In this document: piece after piece, positions 1 to 19,067 of the stretch
How the letters are laid out: each line of letters begins with the position of its first letter
Numbering within the stretch: the first letter of the stretch is position 1
Source of the DNA: Trogon surrucura
Taxonomy: Eukaryota > Chordata > Aves > Trogoniformes > Trogonidae
Direction of reading: 5' to 3'
DNA length: 64,000 nt
Assembly (NCBI GenBank): GCA_020746105.1
Contig: CM036617.1
Location: forward strand, 142,131,845 to 142,195,844
Position numbers and translations under genes: made by a program
The notes under the pieces: generated by a model
The model's database searches: none
Told to the model about the DNA's origin: nothing
What the model saw: only the letters and a program-made list of their open reading frames with translations

Positions 1-3000
1 AGTGCAGAGTATAGCTCCTGCATATGAAAAGATACTTTGTGGAAACTGTTGACTGCAATAATCACGTTTTAAACTCTATGTTTGTATCAGCACAGAGTGT
101 GGGATGGTGGGATCAAAGCAGTATCTTCAGATTCAAATCCACTAAGGTAGTTCTGCAGGAGGAAGGAAAATAAGATTCAGTTTTGCAACTGTCTTCTCAT
201 GTAATTTTTTTGTTGTTGTTTCTGTTTGTTGGTTAGTAATTTACTTCAAAGAATCCTGAGTATAAGCATTTCCTAGTCTTACAGGAATTACAATACACTG
301 AAGCACTATTTGAAGAGAACATGCCATACTGTGTTTGCAGCCCTTTGAGGTAGGGACTATGCACTCTTCTCATCCATCTTAAACAGACCTGCAATTTATT
401 TTTTTATGATTGTTTGCAGTGGTTATAAAATTTGGGCTTTCTATTTGTCTTACTGTATAATACCACAAAACAGTTTTGTTCGTGACAGTTTATATTTACC
501 CGTCTTATGTTTGCCCAGGACTATAAAGCAACAACATAAAACCAAGCAGCTACAGCATTTATTACACTCTCCAAGTCAATGAAAGTCAATCAGTCATAAC
601 TGGTTACCTTTAGGAAGAGCCACCCCAAGTGCAGGGGTTGTCATTATATCGTGATGGCTCATGATGCAATTACACGTGTTGGCCAAAGTTAAGACTGTAG
701 GAAATGTCAGTGGAGAAGTAGAAGAGCACGCAGAAGTTTTAAATAAAGTGTTGAAAACCATAACAAACTGGATGGATTCTTTACAGTTACTCTGTTTCAC
801 TCCTTTCTGTTTCATAATAAAGACTATTATCCAGACAAATAAATAAACTCCAAAAATGCCTATAATTAAGCATCATAGTTGAAAGAATAATGATGGAGAA
901 TCTCCCTCTCCTGCTCTGCTAACTGGCAATGCCAATATGTGACTAATAATGCAATCTGATTTAACCATTTTAAGATAGAGAAGATAATATGCTTAGTTTT
1001 GTTGTCTTCTACAGTCGTTCATTACCATTATATGATATAGTAAGATGTTTTAAAAGTGTGTATATATAATCCTCCACCCAGAATCTTCCAATAAACAAAC
1101 GAGCTTTCTTATAAAAGTTTTTTTGCAATGAAATAGTCATTGATTGGAAAGCTAAAAACCAAGCTAATGAAAACATTTTTAAATTGGCATCCTCAAAACT
1201 TGTCAATTCTATTTAATAAACTGATGTTGCCCTCTAGTGTTCAAATACAGCTTGTAAATGGCCCTCTAGAAGATCTTTTCTCAAGCATAAAAAAGGATTT
1301 TTAATGTGAGAATACCTAAAGTTGCTCGTTTCACTCGAAAATTGTGAAAGGCCACTCAGCTTGGCATCTTGGTTCTCCTGAACCTACCTGTTTTGCTTCT
1401 ACCATTCACCGTGCTTGATATACGCTGCTGTTTGAGTCGCAGGGCACTGTTTCTAATGGTATTGGCCAAATACATCCCCAGTGCTCTGACTGACGCTGAG
1501 ATATATCTGCTTGCCTTCCCTTGAATGTATCTCTACTATACTGTACCGTATCAATTAATACCAACCATCTCTTCCTCCAACAAATTAGTTATTACAGCAG
1601 AAATGCACAGCGAGGATTCAGGAGTTATTCTCAGCACCACTCCCACAACAAGCTGCCAGGATGATATCAGCTACATAGGCTTCTCATGAAGTTGTAGCTC
1701 TTTTTGACATTAAATCATGGTCAACCTCAGATCTGCCCCTGCATTTTTACAGCCCAGAGATGGGCCCAGTACTTATCATTTTATTAACTCATTTTCCAGA
1801 AACCTTGCTCCCCTTTGTCATGTTCCTTGACCAGAAACCTTTGAAAATAACTGTTAAAAAAACCCAAAAAACTGAAAGAAACTGAGGCTAAACAAAGTGC
1901 AGTCAACAGAGAAGGTGATGAACTTGAGAAACTTCATTTGTAATTTTGTTCACTTTGAAGAGGTTATCCTGAATGTTTTTCATTTGAGCATTGTCAGACT
2001 TGAGCAATGTAGAAGACCAGCTGGTTTCATATCTATAAAGCAATTTGCAGCCCCCTTATAGTAAGAATTTAAGTTATTGACATAAGGAACACTGATTTTT
2101 ATTTGATCTTTGAATAATGGAATTTTCAGAGAATTTTCTGCACAAAGTTGCTGTTATAAGCTCTTAGAAAACTTGCCTTGAGGCCACTTTTGGATCATGC
2201 CTGCTTCCCACTGCACAAAGTTTGACAGATCTAAGAATATCTTGGACGTGAGTCACGTTTCATATTTTGTAATAGAATTACTTCCTTGTATTCAAGAGGC
2301 ACCCTTCCTTCTCTATCTTGATGTTTGTTGTTGATTATTCTGCCTGCTACACAGGTACTTTGAAATGTGGTCTTTCATTCTAAAAACAGGTTTCGACTGG
2401 GTGTATATGAAGGCAAATGTGAATAATACAAATGCTCACGCATACTCTCACTCATCTCTTGCTGCAGAGGTGGGGAAACACAGAGCATCTATGCTTATTA
2501 CCAGCCACAAGAAGATGACCCAAGAAGTAACGAAGGTGTGCTCTGAAAGCTGGTAAGAGCTCCATGTGTTCAGGTGGGACAGCAAGTCCAGCACTGTTGC
2601 AAGGAGCTTTTTGAGAGCCACCAGCCTGATGAGGGAAGTAGGAGAACAGTAGAAGCATGAAGATAGACAGCAGGAGGAGATGAACAAGGCTGCACTGTAG
2701 AAAACATCTTTGAGGTTGGCACCATCCTACAGCATCACCACCATTTTCCTTTAAGACTCCTCCATCTCCCTTTAGATGTTCAGCAAATGGAAACCACACC
2801 TTTCTGCGTGTCTTCTGCCAATAACACACCTGTTTTCTTTGCTAAGCCCCCTCCCAAGTTTCTGCCTGCTCTGCGACCAGGTGTTGCATCTCAACTGTCA
2901 GGGACTTAGGTGTATGAGAACAGATTCTCTCTCACATATATGCCAAGTCACTTGGTAGTGCTGTTTGTCACAAAAGCGTGTGGTTGCAGCTTCTTTTACT

Positions 3001-3461
3001 TTGATATGATAAAAACTCTGTCTCTCTGATACATATTGCAAACAAAGAATGCGCTACAAGGAAAAGTCAAACTCCAATTTACAGCATGTGGTTTTAAGGA
3101 CAGTTTGCGATGTATGCAGAAAAGAGCATTAAAGATACATATATATACATAAACTATATAGAGCTAAGGAAAATTAAGCCATATTATGTGTACTACAATT
3201 TTTACTGTTGGTACCTGCAACCATTTGAACACAAAGCTCTACTACTATGTACCTCTTTAAGGCTACAAATGGATTGCAAGACAATCAAATAACACTACGG
3301 CATTTGGTGCAAACAGCACTGAAAACGCTCACACACTGTACAGGTACTCAATCTATTAGGTGTACTTCTTTCCATTAATCTTGTCACAGTACAGATTAAG
3401 CTCTTGAAATGCTTTTTCTCTTGAAGTATAAGACCTTCTTAGCTTAACTTAGATTTGAGTG
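1..3461. other. Intergenic DNA downstream of MANSC1; no gene recognised
   Basis: This AT-rich stretch lies beyond the 3' end of MANSC1. The short open frames on either strand look like chance: they overlap each other on opposite strands and none resembles a family I know. I see no CR1 tail, LTR or tRNA-like sequence. Part of it may belong to the MANSC1 3' untranslated region if a distal polyadenylation site is used. In human the next gene on this side is LRP6, but no LRP6 exon was seen here. Confidence 0.6.
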
Positions 3462-3467
3462 TTTATT
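3462..3467 (-). terminator. Candidate MANSC1 polyadenylation signal (AATAAA)
   Basis: The plus strand reads tttatt, which is AATAAA on the MANSC1 strand. It lies about 210 bases beyond the stop codon at 3678-3676 and is the first canonical hexamer I noticed downstream. Other AATAAA-like hexamers occur further on in this AT-rich DNA, so longer 3' ends are possible. Position and motif are seen; use as the cleavage signal is inferred. Confidence 0.4.
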
Positions 3468-3675
3468 TTCAGGATTTGGTAATAAATCAAAAATTATAGA
3501 CATTATAGTTCAACATAGAAAGAGCAGTTCTCTTCCCCACCAAAGCCATCTGCCGCTTTCCCATTAGTGGCCAAAAAATCCATCCTCTTCTGATATTTCA
3601 TTATCTACTGTTCCGTTTCAGAATTGTCCTCTCAAAGACGAGAGATGCTCCTCACAATCTTGTTTCTTCTCCTCA

Positions 3676-9719
<6,044 letters not shown>

Positions 9720-10225
9720 GGTCACTCGGGTCGGGCGGTGGGTTTCTTCGTGGGGCTTGAAATACTACGGTCCTACCGAGCACTCCTGTCCGCCAGAAAC
9801 CCGATTTCGCGGCGAGCTCCCTGAGAAGCCGCCACCGAGATGCCTCCTCTGCTGCCGGAGAGCCGAGACACGCTTCTGGCCGGGGCGGGGGGGACACCTT
9901 TCGGACCCCACCACCACGCCACTCGGTAGCGGGAAGGCAGCGGCAGGACCGGGCTGGGTTGTGCGACCGGGACCGCGGTGGGAAAGCAGCGGAGGGGAAC
10001 GCCGGCGGCCCCGTCCCGCCAGCACGTCCGGGAGGAGGGGCCGTGGGGGAGGCGGGTCCGGGCCACCAGCTCTCTCTCCCTCCCGCACTCTTGCCTTCCC
10101 GCCCACCTTTCTGCCCTTCCCCCTCCCTCTTGCGCTCCTGCCCTTCTTCCTGCCCGCCCGCTGGGGCTGCGGTGTTGTCCCGTCCCGTTCCCCCCCGAGC
10201 TGCGCTTTTAGAGGCTGTCATGAAA

Positions 10226-12927
10226 GCGATTAATACGCGTATCCTGGTGTAAATGGACATGTGCGTACTTCGATGTCTGCGTAAGCGTCTCCCTGCTATA
10301 CCTGAGCGATCCTGCTCAAATGGCAGCCCAGCGCAGGGTGTTTGCTGAGTGGGAGCTGTACTGACAAGCCTGTTTACTGGGAGCAGGGACTGGCGACTTA
10401 GCCATCCCTCCTTCAACAACCTGAGTGCAATTGCCTGCTTAAGTCATGTTTTCTCTTGGAAATTTTTCGGTTTCGCTTTTTAATTTTTTTTCTTACTGTT
10501 TTTGGGGTAGTCTTTATAAGTAAAAGTAGCTCAAAGAGTAAATAGTGCAAAAAATAAAGGAATTGTAAAGATACATTCTGTCTTTTTCAGGTGTGTCTCA
10601 TCCTTAGAGAGATGCATGAGAATACTATGAGCACTTAGAATAATAAAGGTGTATGTAAATAAAAAGCACATTTTTTTTTTCTTTAGGGGTGGTCCTTTAC
10701 CTGAAGAGATACCAAAGGGCAGGTTATTTTACACATTGTAGTAGTTAGTGTAGAATAACAAAAACAAGGAGTCAGGTGGCATCTCTAGCAGATATCTGCA
10801 ATCGACTTTAAAGAAAGAAACTTAAATTGAGGTCAGGCTTCTTGCTTCCCTGAGATCCCTCCCTGGAAGGGGCATGGTGCCAGCAGCAGCAGCGGCAGGG
10901 ACACATCCTGCTTCACACTGCCCTGCTGCCTGCCCGGTGCAGTGCCTGACACCATGGACTCCAGCCAAGGGACGGGCAGCTGACTTGTTCTTCACGCCCA
11001 GCCAGTCACCATCTCCTTTGTTAATATAGCTGGGTGTTGGCTTTTGTTTGAACCTAAGTGTTGAAGGGACTGAGCCCATCATCTCATTTCACATCAAATG
11101 GCCAATATGGGGCAATTCCTAATGTTTCATTGTAATTCTCACATTTTCAGGGGATATTTTTTTTTTTTCTTCTGAAGTTTTCACCTGTTTAAGCAAATGT
11201 ATATTTCTGGCCAGGTTTCTCTCTCTTGGTAAACTAATAAAGTTATTTCCACTGTTGAAAGAAAAGGGTGTAAGAGAACGTGAACGCTGAAGGTGTCACC
11301 TATTCATACAGCAAATGAGCAATGGGAATGAATATTAAAAGCAAGCATAGGTATTATGTGCTTGCTATGTGTTAAGCAAAGTTGCAGATGCCACTTGGTT
11401 TTGCTTACATAGTGGTGGTGAGAGAAGCTGAGCTGAAAGAAGCTCAAAAAAAAAAGGCTGAAGGTCTGGCTGGAGTGGTTGGAACTGGAGGGTTCTCCAC
11501 TGGGACTGCTGGGATAGCGCTAGGGGTTAAGGGTGCCGGGCTACTGGAATGACAGTGAGTGTGAGGACCCGTGCAGAGACAGGCGTAGATGGGATTCCCA
11601 TCGATACCCATAGGTGGGAATATGAAAGGGCTGATGAAATATATAATATGAGCAGGGCAGGAGAGATACAGCGAGATGACATGATTACCCTGGTCCAGCC
11701 ACCATCGTTTCTTTCCTTTCATCCTCCCTCTTCCTTGTAGGGCGGGCACTGAACCTCCCTGGAGAGAGCAGATGCAACTCAACCAGGATGATGAGGTGCA
11801 GTGAAGCCGAGGCCCATCAGAAGCCACGCAGAGACTGCTGCCGACGGCTAGGAGAGAACCAGCCTTGTCCAGAGGCTGCTGCGCTCCGCTTTCCACTGAG
11901 ACGGGAAGGAAGGGAGGCTGAGAGATGGAAGGATGGTGTGGCCCTGTCAGTCCTGTGTCATGGTACTAAGTCGCTAAAGGTGTTTTCTTACCTGTATAGA
12001 GCACCTCTCTGCTTGGCAGTAAAATACCTGAGCATGGATAAAAGAAACTTCAAATATATATAGGTATGTTTGTGGGTATTCACACTCAAATACACTATAT
12101 GTATAGTTAACCTCCTCACCCTCAAACTAGTCATTGTAAGCCAGTCTCAGAGAGTCCAAGAGTAAGGCAGTCACATTTTGTAATGCTCGGTGGCAGCGAG
12201 GCTGAGGAGACTGTGCCGATCCCATCGGGACTGCACACCAACGTGTCACAATGTAGGGACAGGCAGGTCAGGGCTAGTCTTGTGCTATGGTACCCCCCCC
12301 CCCCCCAGCTTCGCCCTAAACCGTAGCCAGGCCCTTCTGAGGAACTTGCAGCTATATATCTAATACACCATTTGGACAGTTTCAGATAATCCACTTATGT
12401 CAAGCATTGAAAGTACAGAGTAAGTCAAAACGAGAAGCAAACCTGATACGAAACTACACAAAATATTGGCCAAGGCCCTTAAGTTATTTGGGTCACGGTA
12501 ATACAAACATCAGATGTATATATTCTAGTGTAGATGCATACAACCGTATGTTGGCTTAAGTACATGAATCTAGTCACCGGCTGCAGGACGCTATAGAGGA
12601 CTTGTGTTATATCCATATTAGTTACAAAACAAAGAATTCACTCACATACCCAACACATTAAAGTATATCTTTATATTAATAATGTTTTCCATGATAAAAT
12701 TCCACCTGGTAGACACACATTGACTGATAAATTAAAACCATCTTGGGATGATCATATACCGCAAATTCTCACAATACTAAATTAAAACACTTCAAAGAGG
12801 AGTGACAATTGGAAAGGATGCGAATTGAAGTGAAATGTGCTGATTCGATGCAGCTAATTTTAAAATTCGTCTAAGACTGATGGATAATGTCAAATGACAT
12901 TATGGCAAGCATTGGTTAGACTGCAGT
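10226..12927. other. Spacer between the two divergent genes, left part
   Basis: This is mostly AT-rich intergenic DNA between the MANSC1 and BORCS5 CpG islands. It includes a moderately GC-rich patch at 10830-11000 with a short run of CAG/CAGCAG units. A second patch at 11444-11896 has a 150-codon minus-strand frame that I do not recognise and regard as chance. No exon of either neighbouring gene was identified. Confidence 0.6.
12293..12306. repeat. Poly-C run (14 C)
   Basis: There is an uninterrupted run of 14 cytosines in the intergenic spacer. Such runs are slippage-prone and often mis-sized in assemblies. Confidence 0.95.
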
Positions 12928-13755
12928 CCTGCTGCCATTCAGAGAGACCTAGACAAGCTGGAGGGCTGGGCAGGGAGAAATCTGATGAAGTTCAACAAGG
13001 GCAAGTGTAGAGTTTTGCACTTGGGAAAGGATAACCACATGTGCCAGTACAGGTTGGGGACCGACCTGCTGGAGAGCAGTGTAGGAGAAAAGGACCTGGG
13101 GGTTCTCGTGGACAGCAGGATGACCATGAGCCAGCAATGTGCCCTCGTGGCCAAGAAGGCCAATGGCACCCTGGGGTGTATTAGAAGGGGAGTAGCAAGT
13201 AGGTCGAGGGAGGTCCTCCTGCCCCTCTACTCTGCCCTGGTGAGGCCACATCTGGAATATCGTGTCCAGTTCTGGGTCCCTTAGTTCAAGAGAGACAGGG
13301 AACTGCCTGAGAGAGTCCAGCATAGAGCCACAGAGATGATGAAGGGAGTGGAACATCTCCCTTATGAGGAAAGGCTGAAGGAGCTGGGTCTCCTTAGCTT
13401 GGAGAAGAGGAGGCTGAGGGGTGACCTCATAAATATTTATAAATATGTCAAGGGGGAGTGTCAGGAGGACAGAGCCAGGCTCTTTTCAGTGGTGTCCAAT
13501 GACAGGACAAGGAGCAATGGGTTCAAGCTGGAACATAGGAGGTTCCACAAAAATATTCAAAAAAAATTTTTCATGGTGAGGGAGACAGAGCACTGGCACA
13601 GGCTGCCCAGGGAGGTTGTGGAGTCTCCTTCTTTGGAGACGTTCAAAACCCTCCTGGACGCGTTCCTGTGTGACCTACTGTAGGTGATCCTGCCAGAGCA
13701 GATGATCTTTTGAGGTCCCTTCCAACTCCTAACATTCTGTGATTCTGTGAGTCTA
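12928..13755 (+). mobile_element. Young 5'-truncated CR1 LINE with reverse-transcriptase C-terminus
   Basis: This copy of about 830 bases carries the C-terminal part of the CR1 ORF2 protein. One frame runs from [19 protein letters not shown] through [26 protein letters not shown] and [12 protein letters not shown] to a TAG at 13282-13284. It then continues in the same frame ([35 protein letters not shown]) to a TAG at 13681-13683. The internal TAG replaces a Gln-type codon after FWVP. The short 3' untranslated part ends with two ATTCTGTG octamers near 13735-13751, the CR1 end signature. The 5' part, including the polymerase active site, is absent, so it cannot move by itself. It points toward the BORCS5 promoter about 700 bases away. 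Confidence 0.93.
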
Positions 13756-14414
13756 CAGCTAGCAAAAGTTAGTCCTGGATTTGGATTGTCTTCCCATAGC
13801 CTTGATCTTGGCAACAGTTGTGAGGTGCAGTTCTCATGAGGCAAGAACTTTTTTTGTGTGTGAAATTAAATCGTGGTGGCAATCAGCATAGGCAGCCAGG
13901 AGAAACGATGGCGAGCTCTGCGCAGAGCTTTCAGTGATGCTGGGCCCTGGGCCTGGGAAGGCAGCGCCCACCAGCACTGTTCCCTATTTATAGACGATAA
14001 TTCTGCCATAGATCGTTGCATGGCTTCTTTGCTGATTTGACTGTCAAATACGAAAATACTAAGTCTGAAATCTCGAAGTTTTTTAACCTGAGTGGCCTGC
14101 AAACTTTGAGTCTCGGCTGGTTTCACCTTGCTCCCACCACATGAAAAAAGGCAGGCAGCTGTAGCCCTTGCCCTGACAGATCTCTGCCCAGTGCCCTGCG
14201 GTGGACAAGGGCCCCCAGGTTTTTTTGGGGGGTGCAATTCCTAGGAACTCACCAAGCAAACAAACCACAGCCCTGCCGGGGTCGGGTCGGCTTTACTGGG
14301 CAGCCTGGGATGCAGTTCCAGCACTCTGGCATTTGGAGGGTTTACCTTAGGATATAAAAATCAATACCGAGGAATTAAAAATCATAGTAATAAAAAAAAG
14401 GGATTAGAGCTGTT
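13756..14414. other. Spacer between the young CR1 copy and the BORCS5 CpG island
   Basis: Non-repetitive sequence with short open frames on the minus strand that I do not recognise. It becomes AT-rich at 14345-14400, just before the sharp switch to the CpG island. Confidence 0.55.
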
Positions 14415-14767
14415 TCCCTTTCCCACATAAGTCTCCCGCCCGCTCGCTCGTCCACAGGAAGGCGGAGGCGAGGGTCTCCGCCGGCCCAGGCGCCTGCAGG
14501 CCGCGGGGCGGAGGAGAGCGGCATAGGTCCCTCCCGTCGCCATCCCCGCCACTCCCTTCCCTTCCCGGCTGCGGCGCTCTAGGCGGAGCCCCGCCTGGCC
14601 GCCGCATCGCGCCGGGCGGGGCCTGCCCGTGACCCGGGCGCAGACACCGGCCGGCGCAGCCGGAAGCCCTGTCGGCGGTGGCGGCCGCGGGAGCGGCGCT
14701 GCCACCCGCGCTGCGGGAGCGGCGGGAGGAGGAGGCGGCGGCCGGTGGCGGCGGCGCCGCTGCCGTC

Positions 14768-14825
14768 ATGGGAGCGGAGCAGAGCACGGAGGCCGAGAGC
14801 CGCCCGGGCGAGCCCAGCGCTTCGG
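14768..14825 (+). CDS. BORCS5: BORCS5 (myrlysin) exon 1: myristoylation signal
   Basis: BORCS5 is a subunit of BORC, the complex that sits on the cytosolic face of lysosomes and recruits ARL8 and kinesins to move them outward. Its N-terminal myristate helps anchor the complex. The exon encodes MGAEQSTEAESRPGEPSAS plus the first base of the next codon. MGxxxS (Gly2, Ser6) is a clear N-myristoylation signal, and the peptide closely resembles the human start (MGSEQSSEAESRP). The ATG context gccgtcATGG has G at -3 and +4. The donor is the GT at 14826-14827, phase 1, which joins exon 2 in frame. Residues 14-20 differ from human, as expected for an unstructured stretch. Confidence 0.95.
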
Positions 14826-15628
<803 letters not shown>

Positions 15629-17148
15629 TAAAGGTGGGCTTGTTTTCATACATAATGGAGAGTAGGTATCCTGAGGTGTGTGTATCCTGAGGTTACTACT
15701 GAAGTTGGTGTTTCTGTCTATATTTTTTTCACTACTCCTCTTGTTTTAAACCTTACGTTCTTTTGCTCTTTTGTAATTATTTCCAGCCCTCTAAACAGTG
15801 GGTGAACTGGTTTAGAGGTGTGCTAGTAATGTTCTCTGCAGTGGAACCGTCTACTGTGAAGACTGTCCAGCTCCAAGCATGTCACCTTGCCCTGTGCCAC
15901 TGGTTAATGAGAGATGTCCTGTTACATTCCAGTGGACCACAATCTCCAGTTTTGCTCTAGGCTCTTAGAAACATTTGTGGCTTACTCCTTCAGAGTTAAG
16001 GGTACCTACGTATGGATTCAGCTGCTTGAAATCATCAAGATTTCTTGTTGAGATTTCCAACCTAGAGGACGTGTGGTTCTTGCTTTTGCGGGTGAGGAGT
16101 GGGAGGACCAAGTCTTGTGTGGGTCATTAAGCTCTATGTTGACAGCATCCTTTTGTATCAGTGGACCTCTTAAATTTCCACAGTGACTCTGTTTCTTTCT
16201 TTTGCTTTCTTTCCCTGTGCCTATTCTTTGTTCCTTCTATTCTTTTCAAAGGGAAGTGAGGATTTAAATCAAATCATTAAGGCTACAGTTTACCACAAGC
16301 TATGTGTGTATTTTGTGGCCTGGCTTCTAGCTACCTCTTTTTTCTGGAGACTGTATAGTGTCCTTAGTATCTCAGAAAGTCCCTTAGGAGGGAATATGTC
16401 TGGAGCGGCCTGCACAAATTGGTTTGGTGAAAGCAGCCTGCTCCTGGGCACCTCTCCCTTGAACAGGGTGGGTCAGCAAACTTGTGTGAGTGGGCGTGTA
16501 GTGGACACTCTGTGAGCAAATGTGGGGTTTTTTAAATTTAATGTCTGCTCTGCATGCCACTTGCTCATGCCTTGTAGGCCTGCTGTGACAGGAGCTGGGA
16601 TGTTTATCCCTCCCTGCTTCTGTAAGAAATGGTGTGGTCTTGCACAGCTGGGGGTCTGGTCACTGCTTGTCTGAGTGTCACTGATTCATGTGTGGCTGCT
16701 GTGAAACTGTGGCAGCCACTTTGTCCTGCAGGCATCACTAGAGGTGATGTGAAGTCACGACATCACTTTTTGGACAGAAACTCTTCAGTTTTGGGGGATT
16801 GCGTGTCTACTGCATGAGGACCCTGGAAAATGACTAGAACTTGTGGACACTGATAGCCCATGAGGCCAAGTATTTGGCATTTCATTGGTTATTGCTGGAT
16901 AGAGGTCCATATGTGTGCAGCACTGGCTGCTTTTTTCAGCAGAAGGATCAGAAAGATAGGGAGGCCACTAAATAAGAGAAAAGCAAACGTGGATATTTTT
17001 GCTGCTGATGCTACAGTCTCTTTTGACCAAGGAGAGTGACTTGATTATACTATATATTTTTCTTTTCAAACTTTACAGAGAGTGATGTAGAAGTGTGTAT
17101 TTGATTTATTCCTGACATTTTCGCTGCCATTTTAGAATGGACTGTAAG

Positions 17149-17175
17149 ATCATAGAATGGTTTGGGTTGGAAAAT
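17149..17175 (-). mobile_element. CR1 end remnant
   Basis: The segment atcatagaatggtttgggtt plus ggaaaa matches the first bases of an antisense CR1 3' end (tcatagaatggtttgggttggaa). Only about 27 bases can be aligned by eye before similarity is lost, so it is either a very short insertion or a decayed copy. Confidence 0.6.
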
Positions 17176-19049
17176 TGCTGATGCTGGTGCAGCGTTCATG
17201 TCAGCGGCAGGCTGGATCGTTATCAAGGCAGAACATACCTTGTCCAAGTCCTGCTTTGTACAAAAGGCAAAACCAGGATCTTGGCAGTGACAGTTTGGAA
17301 TGTAAAAACTGGAATCCAAATCTGCAAATGAAATAAGGAAGTTTTAATCCGAGAGACCAAGTTTAGCAGATGCATTAACATGTGGCACTGAGGTTTTTGT
17401 GTATGTAGAAGACTGTGATGGTGAAGAGTTTCAGTTCCTCCCAGCCTCAAGCTGTGGTGAACAAACTTGGGTTGCACAAGAGCTGTGGAAGTCCTGTGAA
17501 GCGAGACTTGTCATCGCTTCTAGGGGTGGTGTTCCTGTATGAGTGTTTGAGGTGCAAGGATACAGGGCTTGAGGTGGTGAGAACGAAGAGGTCGCAGCAG
17601 CCATGGGGCTGAGATGGAAAGGTTGGAACGCACTGCCTTAGGTAGCCAGTCTTAAACATGCGTGCGTTAAGTTGTTCGGTGGGGCGTTGTCGTGGTAACT
17701 GAGTTGCTTTTATTAGTCCTGCACTGGAACCTGAAACTGTGTATGTAAGCTGGAAACCCTCTTTTCTATCACTTGGCCTGCTAAATTTCCCTATGAGTCT
17801 CCTGAGACGTGCTGACATCTGGTGACTGCTTACGAGTATTGCATGCATAATCCCTTTTGTGTACAGCTTTTTCAACCCCAAATACTTGTAACTACTTGAA
17901 CAACAGAGCTGTGATACTTGTGTTCACTAGACAAAGCAGTGTGGGCTGTTAGGGGATCTCTCAAGCTTCAACTCACTCATCAGTCACAGGCCCACTCGAG
18001 AAGCAGTTCAATTTCGGACCGTGTTCTCTGTGTTCCTTGCATGCAAGATGATGTTCCTGGGATGGGTGAAGAAGGATACTATAGGCCTTTTATCAGATAA
18101 TCATAAAAACTCGTGTCTTGTACTCTACCAGCTTGGAGAGCTGAGGACATGAACTCATAGCCCTTGTGGGCTTCATGATTCTTTTCAGTTTCTCCTTGGA
18201 TAAGCAAAGCCAAGGGATTTGATTTTGCTTTTAAGTCTCACAAAGCACCTAACAGTAAATTAATTGAGCAGGAAAGCGTAAAGTCATGAAGAGGCTGCAT
18301 GGTCTTGAGAGACAAAAGTACTAGTTTCTCCTACCCATATTGAGTTGAGCTTGTGATCAATGAAGCTGGAGGTCTTTAGCATTGTATACTCTCACTGGGA
18401 CAAAAATGCCGGTGTCACGTCTGTTACATCTTTCATATCAGGTTTCCCTTAACTTCTACAGCAAAAGTTACACCTCAGAGTTACAGCTATGCTTGTGTGG
18501 GGTCCTTCTGAGTAATGTTTCCCTTCTTTGTCATGGTTACTGAGCATGCATAATAAGGAGTGTTTGAGAGGTAAACATTTAAGCATCTGCTGATTCCAGT
18601 GTTTGAGCCTGTTGGACTTAGCTGTTTGGTGTAAGCGCTGCTGTGTTGAAGTGGTTGTGTAGCACCTACTAGGGTGAGTCAAGGACTGGACTATTTTTGC
18701 AGGTTAATTTAATACCAAGGAATATCTTCTCTAGCATGATATTAATGTGGACAAAAACGGGAGAGTGTCCCTTAGACGGTGGGGTTAGGAAAGCATTCCG
18801 GTGGATGCCTGTTATATTGCCATTTGTAAACATCAAATCTCAATTCCACTCGGTCTGAGAGGAGAAGACGACTACTCTTACACCTGCGTGTGAAGTGCCA
18901 GATTGCTGCTCTCCAGAAACTGCTGTGTATTTGGGGTTCAGAGAGGTTGTGTATGCGTGTTTTTTTCCCCTGCAAAAAATGACCTCTAGTAGAAATGTTA
19001 CTAGAGAGCTTCACTGATGTAACAAGAGTTTCAGGGATGGTGTTGTTAA

Positions 19050-19067
19050 TTTTTTTTTTTTTTTTTT
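19050..19067. repeat. Poly-T run (18 T)
   Basis: Uninterrupted run of 18 thymines followed by aaa in the BORCS5 intron. No tRNA- or LINE-derived sequence is recognisable beside it. Confidence 0.9.

Noticed and set aside
9720-9725. In-frame GTG two codons upstream as the MANSC1 start
   Set aside because: The ATG at 9719-9717 has a good context and gives a normal signal peptide. Non-ATG starts need independent evidence.
12985-13683. Host protein-coding gene in the 99- and 115-codon plus-strand frames
   Set aside because: Both frames are the CR1 ORF2 C-terminus split by one stop codon, followed by the CR1 tail.
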